From Microbacterium sp. CBA3102 (lineage in GTDB: Bacteria; Actinomycetota; Actinomycetes; Actinomycetales; Microbacteriaceae), in assembly GCF_007954505.1 (NCBI RefSeq), contig NZ_CP042412.1, positions 1,116,001 through 1,180,000 on the forward strand: a stretch of DNA of 64,000 nucleotides, given 5' to 3'. A program made the translations under genes and the position numbers. The notes beneath the pieces are model-generated. The model was not told where the DNA came from and made no database searches. It worked only from the letters and a program-made list of their open reading frames with translations. Every line of letters begins with the position of its first letter. The first letter of the stretch is position 1. Positions 35,246-43,922 of this stretch are shown piece by piece.

Positions 35246-35982
35246 GACGACGGCCCCTTCGTGATCGGAGCGGACCCGGTGAGCACGGTCGTCGGCAGTT
35301 CGGTCTCGACGATCTTCCCGTCGATCGCCTCGACCCGCAGGGCGAGCGCGTTCTCGACAGGACTGATGGCGGTGACGAACTCGGAGTTCTCGAAGTGCAG
35401 CGACTGAAGGTTGCCGACGGCATAGCCCGTGGAGAGCTCCCCGCTGAGGAGGGAGGCGTGAAAGAGAGGGCGCCGCTGATCCTCGGCGTCGTAGTGCGGG
35501 CAGAAGCTGCCGTTCAGGAACCCGAGTCCCTCGGGGAGCACCTGGAGGGTCGGGCCGTAGCTGTCGGTCGTGCCGCCCTCGAACCAGCAGATACCACCGG
35601 CGCTGCCTCCCGTGAACACGACGTTCGAGTCGGGGTCCTCCCACATCTCACGCAGGATCGTGTCGAGGCCCTGCCGCTTCCAGACATCGAGCATGTTCGC
35701 CGTGTTGCCGCCGCCGACGTGGATCACGTCGAACCCTTTCACGAAACCGGCCAGGTCGTCGACCGCGCGATGGAAGAGCGGGAGATGGTGCGGTGCGCAC
35801 CGGTCCGCGTCGTAGGTGGAATAGAAGCTCAGGATGTAGGCGGCGTCGTCGCCGGTCGCGGTGCCGACGAAGAGGACCCGGGGTCGCTCCTTGCCGGTGA
35901 GCCCGAGGATGTAGTCGTGCGTCGGGTCGTTCCGCCGTTCCATCATGGCCTTACCGGCCCCAGTAGCCACCACGTGAGACAT
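35242..35982 (-). CDS. pepE: Peptidase E, S51 family
   Basis: Encodes 246 aa, cytoplasmic. The nucleophile elbow is GGSAGGICWF with Ser127. Other family regions are VIHVGGGNTANMLDVWKRQG and the NGSFCPHYDAEDQRR segment. Peptidase E cleaves dipeptides with N-terminal aspartate. GGAGG lies seven bases before the ATG. It is the first gene of a two-gene operon with the Dcu transporter, which could take up or exchange the released aspartate or its product fumarate. Confidence 0.92.
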   Translation of the reverse strand: MSHVVATGAGKAMMERRNDPTHDYILGLTGKERPRVLFVGTATGDDAAYILSFYSTYDADRCAPHHLPLFHRAVDDLAGFVKGFDVIHVGGGNTANMLDVWKRQGLDTILREMWEDPDSNVVFTGGSAGGICWFEGGTTDSYGPTLQVLPEGLGFLNGSFCPHYDAEDQRRPLFHASLLSGELSTGYAVGNLQSLHFENSEFVTAISPVENALALRVEAIDGKIVETELPTTVLTGSAPITKGPSS

Positions 35983-36118
35983 CGGCCGCCCTCCGACTAG
36001 ATCGTGCCGCCACCATAGAGGGGTGGCACCCGCGGCGTCCAGAGGGTCTTCACCCCGGGCGGAGGAACGTATATCGGTACATCACCCGCCGCCCTCGGGT
36101 AGTGGATAACGTGTTACC

Positions 36119-36154
36119 CGGTGACCGGGGTTCACCCCCTCGCCCCGGTCACCG
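36119..36154. terminator. 12-bp hairpin downstream of SGNH gene
   Basis: CGGTGACCGGGG (36119-36130) and CCCCGGTCACCG (36143-36154) are perfect inverses over a 12-nt loop. It lies about 80 bp past the SGNH stop on the minus strand, between that gene and the peptidase E promoter. No T-run; a terminator is the simplest reading. The rest of the 252-bp gap 35983-36234 shows only the short AT-rich pepE promoter area. Confidence 0.6.
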
Positions 36155-36234
36155 AGTGGCTTGTCCATCCGGAGCAGTGCGTTGCTCGGCGAGCCGCGCA
36201 CGCAGAGCAGCGGCGACGTCGTGATCCGCGGTGC

Positions 36235-36957
36235 CTAACCGTGGAGGCGTGCGGCGACGACCACGCCCTCGAGCAGTGCCACAGTCCGACTCCGTGCGCC
36301 CGCCGGGTGAAGACCGAGCGCCGTCGTGAGCTCGAGGGCGAGCGCGGCGTGCCCGGCGGCGTTCGGGTGGAAGGGATCGTTCATCAGGCCCCACGGCACC
36401 TCGCCGTCTCCGAGCGCGGCGAAGCGGGCGAACTGATCCACGAGGATGACGTCGTCGTCCGCGGCGACCCGACGCACCGCTGCGGCGAACTCGCCGATCC
36501 GCGCGCGCTCCGGGGCGTTGGCGACATCGATCGCGGGCGGCGTCTGCAGCACCGGGACGGCACCGAGTCCGCGCACGCGGACGACGAAGTCGTGCAGGGA
36601 CGAGGCATACTCCTCCGGGGAGACCTCGGTGCGCTCGCCGCCGGTCGCGGCGTCGTTCGTGCCGATCATGAGCGTGACGACATCGGGCCGCCAGGACTCG
36701 ACGCGGCGGTCCCAGTCGTCGAGGATGTCGCTGATGCGGTGCCCGCTGATCGCCGTGTTCACTACCACGTCGCGCACGCGCTCGCGCTCGCCCCGGATGA
36801 TCTCGTGCAGGTGCTCGGGGTAGCTGCGGACCCCCTGCGTGTGGACCAGGCCGTGGGTGATGGAATCGCCCGTGATCACCCAGTTCAGCGGTTCGGCGCC
36901 GACAAGTGCATCGGCGAGGCGGCGGAGGTCGGCGGTGGCGGATTCGGCGTTCGGCAC
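36235..36957 (-). CDS. SGNH/GDSL-type hydrolase
   Basis: Encodes 240 aa from GTG 36957. Block I is WVITGDSITHG (nucleophile Ser32), block III is VTLMIGTNDAATGG (GxND) and block V is NDPFHPNAAGHA (Asp and His). This completes the SGNH set, for an esterase, lipase or carbohydrate deacetylase. There is no signal peptide, so it is probably cytoplasmic. TAGGCT lies seven bases upstream of the GTG, suggesting a leaderless message. The open frame continues upstream antisense to other genes, which is not real. Confidence 0.88.
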   Translation of the reverse strand: MPNAESATADLRRLADALVGAEPLNWVITGDSITHGLVHTQGVRSYPEHLHEIIRGERERVRDVVVNTAISGHRISDILDDWDRRVESWRPDVVTLMIGTNDAATGGERTEVSPEEYASSLHDFVVRVRGLGAVPVLQTPPAIDVANAPERARIGEFAAAVRRVAADDDVILVDQFARFAALGDGEVPWGLMNDPFHPNAAGHAALALELTTALGLHPAGARSRTVALLEGVVVAARLHG

Positions 36958-37048
36958 GGCATAGAGCCTATCGGCGCGGTCATCCTCACCGCGCTTCTGC
37001 GTGTGGGACGACCGCCCACGGGCGCTGCGGATGCGAAAGACTGAAGGC

Positions 37049-37525
37049 ATGACCTCTTCTGCGCTCGACACCCTCCTCGCCCGCATCGTCGAGAGCGGCG
37101 TGATCGATGAACCGGTCGCCGAGAACGGCCTGGTGTACGGGAGAGCGAGCATCGACGCGGCAGGCACGGTGGTGAAGGTCAACGTCGATCCCGAGTTCGA
37201 CGGCGACCACGACGACGAGATCGACCAGGAGGCGTTGATCGCTGCGATCTCGCGCATCCTGTCGGTCAGCGAGTCCCGGTGGCGGGCCGTGGTCGACGAG
37301 GTGGCGACCGAGATCGACGATGCGGTCGACGATGAGCCGGTCGTCGAGCAGATCGATCTGCGTGATGACCTCGAGGCCACGTCGGTCGTGGTGTTCGCCG
37401 ACGCCGTGCTGCTCGCCTTCCTCGCGCCGAAGCAGTTCCCCGATGCGCGGATTCTCGTGCAGTTGGATGAGGATCTCGAGGTCGACGGCATCGAGGTCCG
37501 AGAAGACCTGCTCGACCACGCATGA
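37049..37525 (+). CDS. Uncharacterised acidic protein
   Basis: Encodes 158 aa, very acidic (runs such as EFDGDHDDEIDQEALIAAIS and DDAVDDEPVVEQIDLRDDLE), no membrane segment, alternating helical and beta-prone regions. I do not recognise the family with certainty; DUF2004-like proteins are one possibility. ATG 37049 has AAGACT six bases upstream. Its stop overlaps the GH15 gene start as ATGA, so it is probably made in step with that enzyme. Confidence 0.75.
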   Translation: MTSSALDTLLARIVESGVIDEPVAENGLVYGRASIDAAGTVVKVNVDPEFDGDHDDEIDQEALIAAISRILSVSESRWRAVVDEVATEIDDAVDDEPVVEQIDLRDDLEATSVVVFADAVLLAFLAPKQFPDARILVQLDEDLEVDGIEVREDLLDHA

Positions 37526-39318
37526 CCACGCGCATCGAGGACTATGCCCTGCTGAGCAACTGCCGCACGGCGGCGCTCGTCTCGCGCGCAGGAAGCATCG
37601 ATTGGCTGTGTCTGCCGCGGCTCGACTCGGCGTCGACGTTCGCGGCCATGCTCGGAGACGAGTCCCACGGTCGCTGGCTGCTGCATCCGACAGACCCCGG
37701 GGCCGTGAGCACCCGGCGATACGACGAAGACACCTTCGTGCTCGTGACCCGGTGGGAGAGCGGGGACGCGGTCGCCGAAGTGCACGACTTCATGCCGATC
37801 GGCCTCGACCCCGATGCCGCCATCCGCCGTAGCGACCTCATCCGCAGGGTCGTCGGGGTGCGCGGCTCGATGCGCTTCGAGCAGCGGCTGAGCATCCGCT
37901 TCGACTACGCCAGGGTGATGCCGTGGGTGCGTCAGGTCGGTTCGCACGATGCACCGTGTCTGGTCGCGATGGGCGGTCCCGATGCCGTGGCCGTGCGTGG
38001 CGCCGCTCTGGAGCCGATCGACCATCAGCATCGTGGCGAGCTGACGGTGACCGCCGGTGAGACGCGCGACCTCCACCTGACCTGGTTCCCGTCGCACCTC
38101 GACCTCCCTCCCACCCTCGACGGCGAGAAGGAACTCGGCGCGACGAAGCAGTGGTGGCAGGACTGGGCCGACCGGATCTCGCACGACGGTCCGCACCGCG
38201 ACGAGGTGGTCAGGTCGCTGCTGATCCTGCGGGCGCTGACCAATCATGAGACGGGCGGCATCGCAGCCGCGGCGACGATGGCACTGCCCGAGGAGATCGG
38301 AGGCAGGCGCAACTGGGACTATCGCTACGTCTGGCTGCGTGATGCCGCTCTGACCCTCGAGGCCCTGTGCGCGCACGGCTTCCTCGGCGTGGCAGGCCAG
38401 TGGCGGGAGTGGCTGCTGCGAGCGGTCGCCGGTGATCCCGCCGATCTGCAGATCATGTACGGCCCGGCGGGAGAGCGAGATCTTCCGGAGCGTGCTCTGC
38501 CGCACCTGCCCGGGTACGAGGGGTCCACGCCCGTGCGGATCGGCAACGGCGCAGCCGACCAGTATCAGGCGGATGTCGTCGGCGAAGTCGTGGTGACGCT
38601 GTCGGCCGCGCGGGCGGCGGGACTCACCGAGTCGGGCTTCTCCTGGCCGCTGGAGCGCGAGTTGCTGCGGTTCGCCTCCGAGCAGATCGAGCGTCCGGAT
38701 CACGGCCTGTGGGAGATTCGCGGGGAGCCACGCTACTTCACCCACTCGCGGGTGATGATGTGGGCGGCGTTCGACCGGGCGGTGCGCGCGGTCGAGGAGC
38801 ACGGCTTCGACGGCCCCGTCGAGCGCTGGCGTGGGCTGCGCGATCGGATGCGCGAGGAGATCGATCGCGACGGCGTCGTCGACGGCCACTTCGTGCAGCA
38901 CTACGAGACGACCGAGGTCGACGCCTCGCTCCTGCTCCTTCCGCAGGTGGGCTACTGTCGGCCGGACGACCCGCGGATGCGGGCGACGGTCGCACGAATC
39001 GAGCAGACCCTGATGGCGGGCGGGCTGGTGCGGCGGTACCGCACGGCGACGGGGGTGGACGGCCTCGCCGGGACGGAGGGAGCCTTCCTCGCGTGCTCGT
39101 TCTGGCTGGTCGAGCAGTACGCCATGACCGGACGGCGCGCCGAGGCGCAGGCGCTCATGGAGAGGCTGTGCGCACTGGCGAACGACGTCGGGATGCTGTC
39201 GGAGGAGTACGACCCGGTGGTGGGGCGGCAGCTCGGCAACACCCCGCAGGCCTTCTCGCACCTTGCGCTCGTGCGGGCTGCCGATGCCCTGTCGCGGACG
39301 GAACCGCGGACGCGCTGA
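37522..39318 (+). CDS. Glycoside hydrolase family 15 protein, trehalase/glucoamylase-like
   Basis: Encodes 598 aa. The N-terminal TREH_N-like region (RIEDYALLSNCRTAALVSRA; IDWLCLPRLDSASTFAAMLG) precedes the alpha/alpha toroid. Toroid motifs are GGRRNWDYRYVWLRDAALTL, GLAGTEGAFLACSFWLVEQY and the closing EYDPVVGRQLGNTPQAFSHL. This matches mycobacterial GH15 trehalases and related glucan hydrolases. No signal peptide, so it is intracellular, perhaps in trehalose or maltodextrin turnover. Exact substrate not determined. Confidence 0.92.
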   Translation: MTTRIEDYALLSNCRTAALVSRAGSIDWLCLPRLDSASTFAAMLGDESHGRWLLHPTDPGAVSTRRYDEDTFVLVTRWESGDAVAEVHDFMPIGLDPDAAIRRSDLIRRVVGVRGSMRFEQRLSIRFDYARVMPWVRQVGSHDAPCLVAMGGPDAVAVRGAALEPIDHQHRGELTVTAGETRDLHLTWFPSHLDLPPTLDGEKELGATKQWWQDWADRISHDGPHRDEVVRSLLILRALTNHETGGIAAAATMALPEEIGGRRNWDYRYVWLRDAALTLEALCAHGFLGVAGQWREWLLRAVAGDPADLQIMYGPAGERDLPERALPHLPGYEGSTPVRIGNGAADQYQADVVGEVVVTLSAARAAGLTESGFSWPLERELLRFASEQIERPDHGLWEIRGEPRYFTHSRVMMWAAFDRAVRAVEEHGFDGPVERWRGLRDRMREEIDRDGVVDGHFVQHYETTEVDASLLLLPQVGYCRPDDPRMRATVARIEQTLMAGGLVRRYRTATGVDGLAGTEGAFLACSFWLVEQYAMTGRRAEAQALMERLCALANDVGMLSEEYDPVVGRQLGNTPQAFSHLALVRAADALSRTEPRTR

Positions 39319-39355
39319 CCTTTCCCGCGGTGCGAGCCCTTCCTAGGATGTGGGC

Positions 39356-40264
39356 ATGGCGGAACCGGTGAAGAAGCGGGATCCTCTGGTCCAGCGCCAG
39401 AGGTTCTCCGTCAACGCGGCTCTCGATGACGCCTTCTTCGTGTTCGCCGGTCTGGCCGCGGTCTGGCTCGCGTACCTCATCGTCACCGAGGCGTTCTCGT
39501 GGGGCTGGTGGGCCATCGCCTTCGCGGTCGCGTTCTGGCTGCTCCTCGCCTACCTCGTCCTGCCGAGACTGCACGCGATCCTCACGCGCATCTACGTGCC
39601 CAGTTACTTCATCGGCCGCGCACGCACGAGTGACGGCCTGCTCGGCGACCCGGTGAACCTGGCCGTCCTCGGCTCGGAGGAGCAGCTCACCCGGTCCATG
39701 GCCGAAGCCGGATGGACGCGTGCCGACGACATCACCGCGGAGTCGACGTGGCGCATCGTGCTGTCGACCGTGCTGCGGCGCAGCTACGACGAGGCGCCGG
39801 TCAGCCCGCTCTTCCTGTTCGGTCGTCGGCAGGACCTCGCATATCAGCAGGAGGTCGAGGGCAACCCGGCCAAGCGGCACCACGTGCGGTTCTGGCGCTG
39901 CCCCGAGGGGTGGATGCTGCCCGGCGGTCACCGCGTGGATTGGGTGGCTGCCGGCACCTTCGATCGGGCCGTCGGCTTCTCGCTCTTCACCCTCCAGATC
40001 ACCCACAAGATCGATGCGGACATCGATATCGAACGCGATCACATCGTCGGCACGCTGCGCCGCGCGCACAGCGGGGTGCGGATCGTCATCATCCGCGACT
40101 TCTCCACGGGCTATCACTCGCGAAACGGCGGCGGCGACAGCATCCACACCGACGGCGACCTGCCGGTCATCGATCTCCGCGGCGTCACGAAGGCACCTGC
40201 CTCGGGCTCCGCCGGGGAGCCCGAGGAGCAGGCACCGGTCACGGAACTGCGGGGGCTCTCATGA
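39356..40264 (+). CDS. LssY C-terminal domain membrane protein
   Basis: Encodes 302 aa. Two membrane segments lie near the start (DAFFVFAGLAAVWLAYLIVT; WWAIAFAVAFWLLLAYLVLP). The LssY-C region follows: DPVNLAVLGSEEQLTRSMAE, AGWTRADDITAESTWRIVLS and LFLFGRRQDLAYQQEVEG. LssY-type domains occur in secretion- or lipid-related membrane proteins of unknown function. ATG 39356 is chosen because TAGGAT (39344-39349) lies six bases before it, a leaderless arrangement identical to that at 6261. It overlaps the next gene by 4 bp. Confidence 0.85.
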   Translation: MAEPVKKRDPLVQRQRFSVNAALDDAFFVFAGLAAVWLAYLIVTEAFSWGWWAIAFAVAFWLLLAYLVLPRLHAILTRIYVPSYFIGRARTSDGLLGDPVNLAVLGSEEQLTRSMAEAGWTRADDITAESTWRIVLSTVLRRSYDEAPVSPLFLFGRRQDLAYQQEVEGNPAKRHHVRFWRCPEGWMLPGGHRVDWVAAGTFDRAVGFSLFTLQITHKIDADIDIERDHIVGTLRRAHSGVRIVIIRDFSTGYHSRNGGGDSIHTDGDLPVIDLRGVTKAPASGSAGEPEEQAPVTELRGLS

Positions 40265-40725
40265 AACGCCCACTGGCCACGGGGCTCGGCGCCGTGCTGA
40301 TGTCGCTCCGCGTGGCGTGGGGGTTCATCTCGATCCTCATCTACGCGCTGAACTGGGCGGCGATCAGCGAAGAGGTCTTCTCTTCCGAGAACGGCCTGGA
40401 GGCGGTGCCCGGGGACGTCGCCGATCTCCTGATCGTCATCGGTCTCTGCGCGCTCGGCGTCTGGTACGTGTTCTACGGCGTGCTCGCCGGGCTCGTGTTC
40501 GCCGGAGCCAACTGGGCGCGCATCGTGGCGATGAGCTTCGCCTCGCTCAGCATCATCGTCGTGTTCCTCGACTGGTGGAACGCCGGCATCCCCGTGACGT
40601 TCCGCACATCGCTCGCGAGCGTGGCCCTCGACATCCTCGTGCTGCTCGCCCTGTCGGCGCAGAGTGCACGCGGCTATGCCCGGCGCAACGACCCCCGCTC
40701 GATCACAACCACTTCTTATACTTGA
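40261..40725 (+). CDS. Small four-helix membrane protein of unknown function
   Basis: Encodes 154 aa with four predicted membrane helices (VAWGFISILIYALNWAAISE; LLIVIGLCALGVWYVFYGVL; VAMSFASLSIIVVFLDWWNA; LASVALDILVLLALSAQSAR). No known domain recognised. ATG overlaps the LssY-C stop, so the two are probably co-expressed. Its last 23 bases overlap the convergent corA 3' end. Confidence 0.8.
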   Translation: MKRPLATGLGAVLMSLRVAWGFISILIYALNWAAISEEVFSSENGLEAVPGDVADLLIVIGLCALGVWYVFYGVLAGLVFAGANWARIVAMSFASLSIIVVFLDWWNAGIPVTFRTSLASVALDILVLLALSAQSARGYARRNDPRSITTTSYT

Positions 40726-41707
40726 ACACCCCGTACAGGGCGACGGCGAACGCGGCCATCGCGCCGATCGCCATCGGATACCCGAAGGCCCAGTGCAGCT
40801 CGGGCATGACGTCGAAGTTCATCCCGTAGACCGTGCCGACGAGCGTCGGCGCGAAGATGATCGCCGCCCAGGAGGAGATCTTCTTGATCTCGTCGTTCTG
40901 TGCGAGCCCGGCCTCGGTCTGGCGGCGGGCCACGAGCGCGGAGTGCACGGTCAGCGCGTTCTCGAGGATGGCCCGGAACGAGTCGACCCGCTCGTTGACG
41001 CGGATCGTGTGGTCGAGGACGTCACGCAGCGACCGCTGCAGCTCCTCGTCGATGCGGTACTTCTCGGACCCGCGACGCAGCCACTCCAGCATCCCGCTCA
41101 GAGGATGCACCGCCCGCTGGAAGTTGATCACTTCGCGGGAGAGTTCATAGATGCGCCGGGAGAGCGCGCTGTCGTCGGCGCCGTCGCCGAAGAGCTGGTC
41201 CTCGATCTCATCGATGTCGTTGAGGAGTCCCGCCACGATCGGCTCGTACCCGTCGACGACCTCGTCGAGGATCGCGTAGAGCACCGCTTCCGGTCCCATC
41301 GCGAGCAGCTCGGGGTGGGCCTCCATGCGCATCCGGACGGCGGCGAGGTTCGGCGACTCGGCGTGGCGGATGGTCACCACGAAATCAGGGCCGACGAAGA
41401 GGTGCAGCTCGCCGAACTCGATCGACTCCTCCTTGTCGCGGTACCGGGCGGGGCGGAGGACGGCGAACAGGGTGTCGCCGTAGCGCTCCACCTTCGAGCG
41501 CTGGTGCCCGGAGAGCGCATCCTCGACGGCGAGAGGGTGCAGGTCGAACTCCCGGGCGACCGAGGCCACTTCCTCGGGGCTGGGCCGGTACAGCCCGATC
41601 CAGGCGATGCCCCCGGCCGCATCCAGCATCCGGTAGGTCTCGTCCAGGTTCTTGGGGGTCTCCACGCGACGTCCGTGGACGTACACGCCGTTGTCGATGA
41701 GCGCCAT
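40703..41707 (-). CDS. corA: CorA family magnesium/cobalt transporter
   Basis: Encodes 334 aa. The cytoplasmic funnel domain ends in two membrane helices with the CorA signature YGMNFDVMPELHW in the loop and a basic tail (KYKKWL). Earlier landmarks are WIGLYRPSPEEVASVAREFD and HPLAVEDALSGHQRSKVERY. The ATG at 41707 has GGAG seven bases upstream; a longer frame to 41827 lacks one. It mediates Mg2+ influx (Co2+, Ni2+ secondarily). Confidence 0.95.
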   Translation of the reverse strand: MALIDNGVYVHGRRVETPKNLDETYRMLDAAGGIAWIGLYRPSPEEVASVAREFDLHPLAVEDALSGHQRSKVERYGDTLFAVLRPARYRDKEESIEFGELHLFVGPDFVVTIRHAESPNLAAVRMRMEAHPELLAMGPEAVLYAILDEVVDGYEPIVAGLLNDIDEIEDQLFGDGADDSALSRRIYELSREVINFQRAVHPLSGMLEWLRRGSEKYRIDEELQRSLRDVLDHTIRVNERVDSFRAILENALTVHSALVARRQTEAGLAQNDEIKKISSWAAIIFAPTLVGTVYGMNFDVMPELHWAFGYPMAIGAMAAFAVALYGVFKYKKWL

Positions 41708-41996
41708 GATGCGGCTCCGTTCTCGCGGGCGCACGGCAGCGGAGAACTCCGTGCGCGGATTCGTCAGGGGGCGGATGACGCCACCGACGCTGCGGGAAGG
41801 ACGTGCGCGTGCGGATCGGAGGATCAACGCGAGAGCGCAGGGAGTCGCGACGCAGCGAAGGCGGCGTCGTAACTATCACCGGACATCGCCATCACCGCCT
41901 TTCGGGACTCTTCGGGTCGAGCGACCCAACGCGCCAGCATACTCCTGTCGCCTGGGAACGGTGTCCACGGATCCGCGCACCACGAGGAGTGTGACC
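41708..41996 (-). promoter_or_regulatory. Upstream region of corA
   Basis: No gene is supported in these 289 bases. On the corA strand there is a GGGTCG/CGACCC hairpin (41914-41927) and a GC stem near 41849-41868 before the gene, so a structured leader is possible. I tested it by eye against the M-box magnesium riboswitch and did not find its conserved blocks. Confidence 0.35.
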
Positions 41997-42410
41997 ATGC
42001 CCTGGATGCTGGTCACGACGCAGAGCGTGCACCTCAATGCGAGTCGCGCCCGACGCAGGTACCGGAGGTTCCTCGATCGTCTTCCGCACCGGGAGCATGC
42101 TCCCGACCCCGCGGAGCTGGTCGCGGAGAAGGACTGCTCCCGTGCCCGCTGGGTGCGCGAGGTTCTCTCGACGACCCGCGAGCAGGATCGACACCTCGCC
42201 GTGCTGACGGCGCTTGAGGGTTTCACGATCCGCGAAGCCGTCGGCATCGGCGAACCGGCTGCCAAGGTGCGGCTCTCGCGGCTCCGTGCCCGCCTCTCCC
42301 AGACGCCGCATGACCTCTCGATGACACGGTCGCACCGACATCGGCAGCTTCCACCTCGGGTAGCGCCCGCGGGCCTCAGGGGAGCAGTGTCGCGGTGTTG
42401 CCAGTGGTGA
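41997..42410 (+). pseudogene. Truncated sigma-70 (ECF) remnant
   Basis: A 137-codon frame has an excellent ribosome site (AGGAG, seven bases before ATG 41997). It reads like the middle and end of an ECF sigma factor: PWMLVTTQSVHLNASRARRR resembles the end of region 2, and REVLSTTREQDRHLAVLTAL with PAAKVRLSRLRARL resembles region 4. The N-terminal part of region 2 is missing and the HTH is worn (EGFTIREAVGIGEPAA lacks the usual extra residues). The frame then runs into sequence antisense to the amidohydrolase. A decayed fragment is most likely; a small functional region-4 protein is possible. Confidence 0.6.
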
Positions 42411-43176
42411 TCGCCCACCGTGCTTCGGCCGAGAGCGAGGATGCCGCGAGCTGTAGGGCCGTCGCCTCGGGGGTCTGCACGGGGAATGCGCTGCCGAAGA
42501 CCCAGCGCTCCGGGTCGTCCCCGAGCCGGTCGGCGACGTGCGTCGGCCCGTTGACGTGCCACAGGTCCAGACGCAGCCCCCGTGGGGCGCTGTCGCCGAG
42601 GTGCCGGTTCAGCTCGATCCAGTCCGCCCGGTTGAGGCCGCTCAGCAGCAGCGGATGTGCAGGGGTCTCCCGCACGAGGTCCGCGATCCGGTGCACCTCG
42701 ACGTCGACCGCGGGGGAGAGCGGATGCCGCACCCTGGCGTCGTCGAGCCGGGCGATCAGCTGCAGCGGGAGGTCGCGTTCGGCACACGCTTCGAGCACCG
42801 GGCGCACGGTGGCGACGTCATAGCGGTGGAACCCCGGAGCGACGCGGACGCCCCGGGCACCCGCGTCCACCGCGTCGTCGAGCTCGTCCTGCCAGCCGGG
42901 GTCGCGCGGGTCGAGCGTCACGCACACGCGGAACAGCGGGTCGTCTGCGCAGGAGGAGAGCACGGCCTCATTGCCGGTGCGGGTGTCGAAGCCGAACAGT
43001 GATGCCAGGTGCGAGACCCAGACGGAGCGCAGCCCGAAGCGGTGGGCGTAGGCGCGCAGGTCATCGGCATCCGCGGCGGACGAGAGCCGATACGGCCACT
43101 GGCCCACGAAGCACGTGGTGTCGGTGGCGCCGAGGTCGGCGAAGGCGCGCAGCATCCGGTGCGCCTGGGCGGTCAC
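42376..43176 (-). CDS. Amidohydrolase-family TIM-barrel protein (second)
   Basis: Encodes 266 aa. It resembles the amidohydrolase_2 group by layout (YDVATVRPVLEACAERDLPL; LLLSGLNRADWIELNRHL; RWVFGSAFPVQTPEATALQL) but lacks the N-terminal HxH metal motif seen in its neighbour, so catalysis may differ or be absent. GTG 43176 overlaps the previous stop (GTGA). Last gene of the leftward ROK-cluster operon; its 3' end overlaps the sigma remnant by 35 bp. Confidence 0.78.
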   Translation of the reverse strand: MTAQAHRMLRAFADLGATDTTCFVGQWPYRLSSAADADDLRAYAHRFGLRSVWVSHLASLFGFDTRTGNEAVLSSCADDPLFRVCVTLDPRDPGWQDELDDAVDAGARGVRVAPGFHRYDVATVRPVLEACAERDLPLQLIARLDDARVRHPLSPAVDVEVHRIADLVRETPAHPLLLSGLNRADWIELNRHLGDSAPRGLRLDLWHVNGPTHVADRLGDDPERWVFGSAFPVQTPEATALQLAASSLSAEARWAITTGNTATLLP

Positions 43177-43922
43177 GCGGCCACCTCCGTGAGCCAGCGG
43201 GCGACCGTGCCGCCGAACACCCGCTCCTCCGTGTCGGTGTCGAGTCCGGCCCCGAGCACCTTGCCGACGTTGGCCGCGAGGTCGATGTGGTGCAGGTCCG
43301 ACCCGAAGACGACCCGGTCGGGACCGAGTCGCTGCACGGCGAGGGCGACCTCGCCAGCGCCGATGATCGTGCCCGAGGTGTCGACCGCGATGTTCGGCAC
43401 CGAGCGAACGGTGTTCACCGCCGACTCCGGCTGACCGCCCAGGTGCGCCATCAGGAAACGTGCGTCGGGATGGCGTCGGGCGGCGGCCGCGATGTGATCG
43501 GCCGTGGATTCGTAGGGGAAGCGGCCGATGGTCTTGCGCCAGGCATGGGCGAGCACGATCAGGCGGTGCTCCGCGGCGTATTCGAGGATTGGATCGGTGA
43601 GCGGATCGTCGGCGAGTGTCGCGATCCAGAGCTTGATGCCGATCATCCCGCGCTCCTCGACGTTGCGCCGCAGGTCGTCGAGGCTGTCGCGGCCGAAGCG
43701 CGGATTGACGTAGCAGTAGCCGCGCAGCCGATCGGGGTGGCGGCGCAGCTCCCCCGCCAGCACGGCGTTCATCCGCCTGACCTCGTCGAGGTTCGGGTGG
43801 GGCTGGAAGCCCCCGATGTTGCTGCACAGGAACAGGTCGATGCCGAGCCGCGCGCCTGCCTCGAACACCTCGGGGTCGAAACGGCCCTCGTCGAGATGCG
43901 TGTGCGCGTCGATGCCGGTCAC
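43173..43922 (-). CDS. Amidohydrolase (amidohydrolase_2 type)
   Basis: Encodes 249 aa. It opens with DAHTHLDEG, the HxH metal motif. Further motifs are GIKLWIATLADDPLTDPILE, LIVLAHAWRKT, MAHLGG and VVFGSDLHHIDLAA, so several His/Asp ligands are in place. Related enzymes hydrolyse lactones or decarboxylate aromatic acids. GTG 43922 overlaps the aminotransferase stop and its own stop overlaps the next gene. Within this cluster it could open a sugar-acid lactone. Confidence 0.87.
   Translation of the reverse strand: MTGIDAHTHLDEGRFDPEVFEAGARLGIDLFLCSNIGGFQPHPNLDEVRRMNAVLAGELRRHPDRLRGYCYVNPRFGRDSLDDLRRNVEERGMIGIKLWIATLADDPLTDPILEYAAEHRLIVLAHAWRKTIGRFPYESTADHIAAAARRHPDARFLMAHLGGQPESAVNTVRSVPNIAVDTSGTIIGAGEVALAVQRLGPDRVVFGSDLHHIDLAANVGKVLGAGLDTDTEERVFGGTVARWLTEVAA

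Noticed and set aside
36235..39261. A 1008-codon minus-strand frame
   Set aside because: Only codons from GTG 36957 form the SGNH hydrolase; the upstream part is antisense to the GH15 gene and the acidic protein.
41708..41996. Possible magnesium riboswitch before corA
   Set aside because: Hairpins are present but the conserved M-box blocks are not recognisable.
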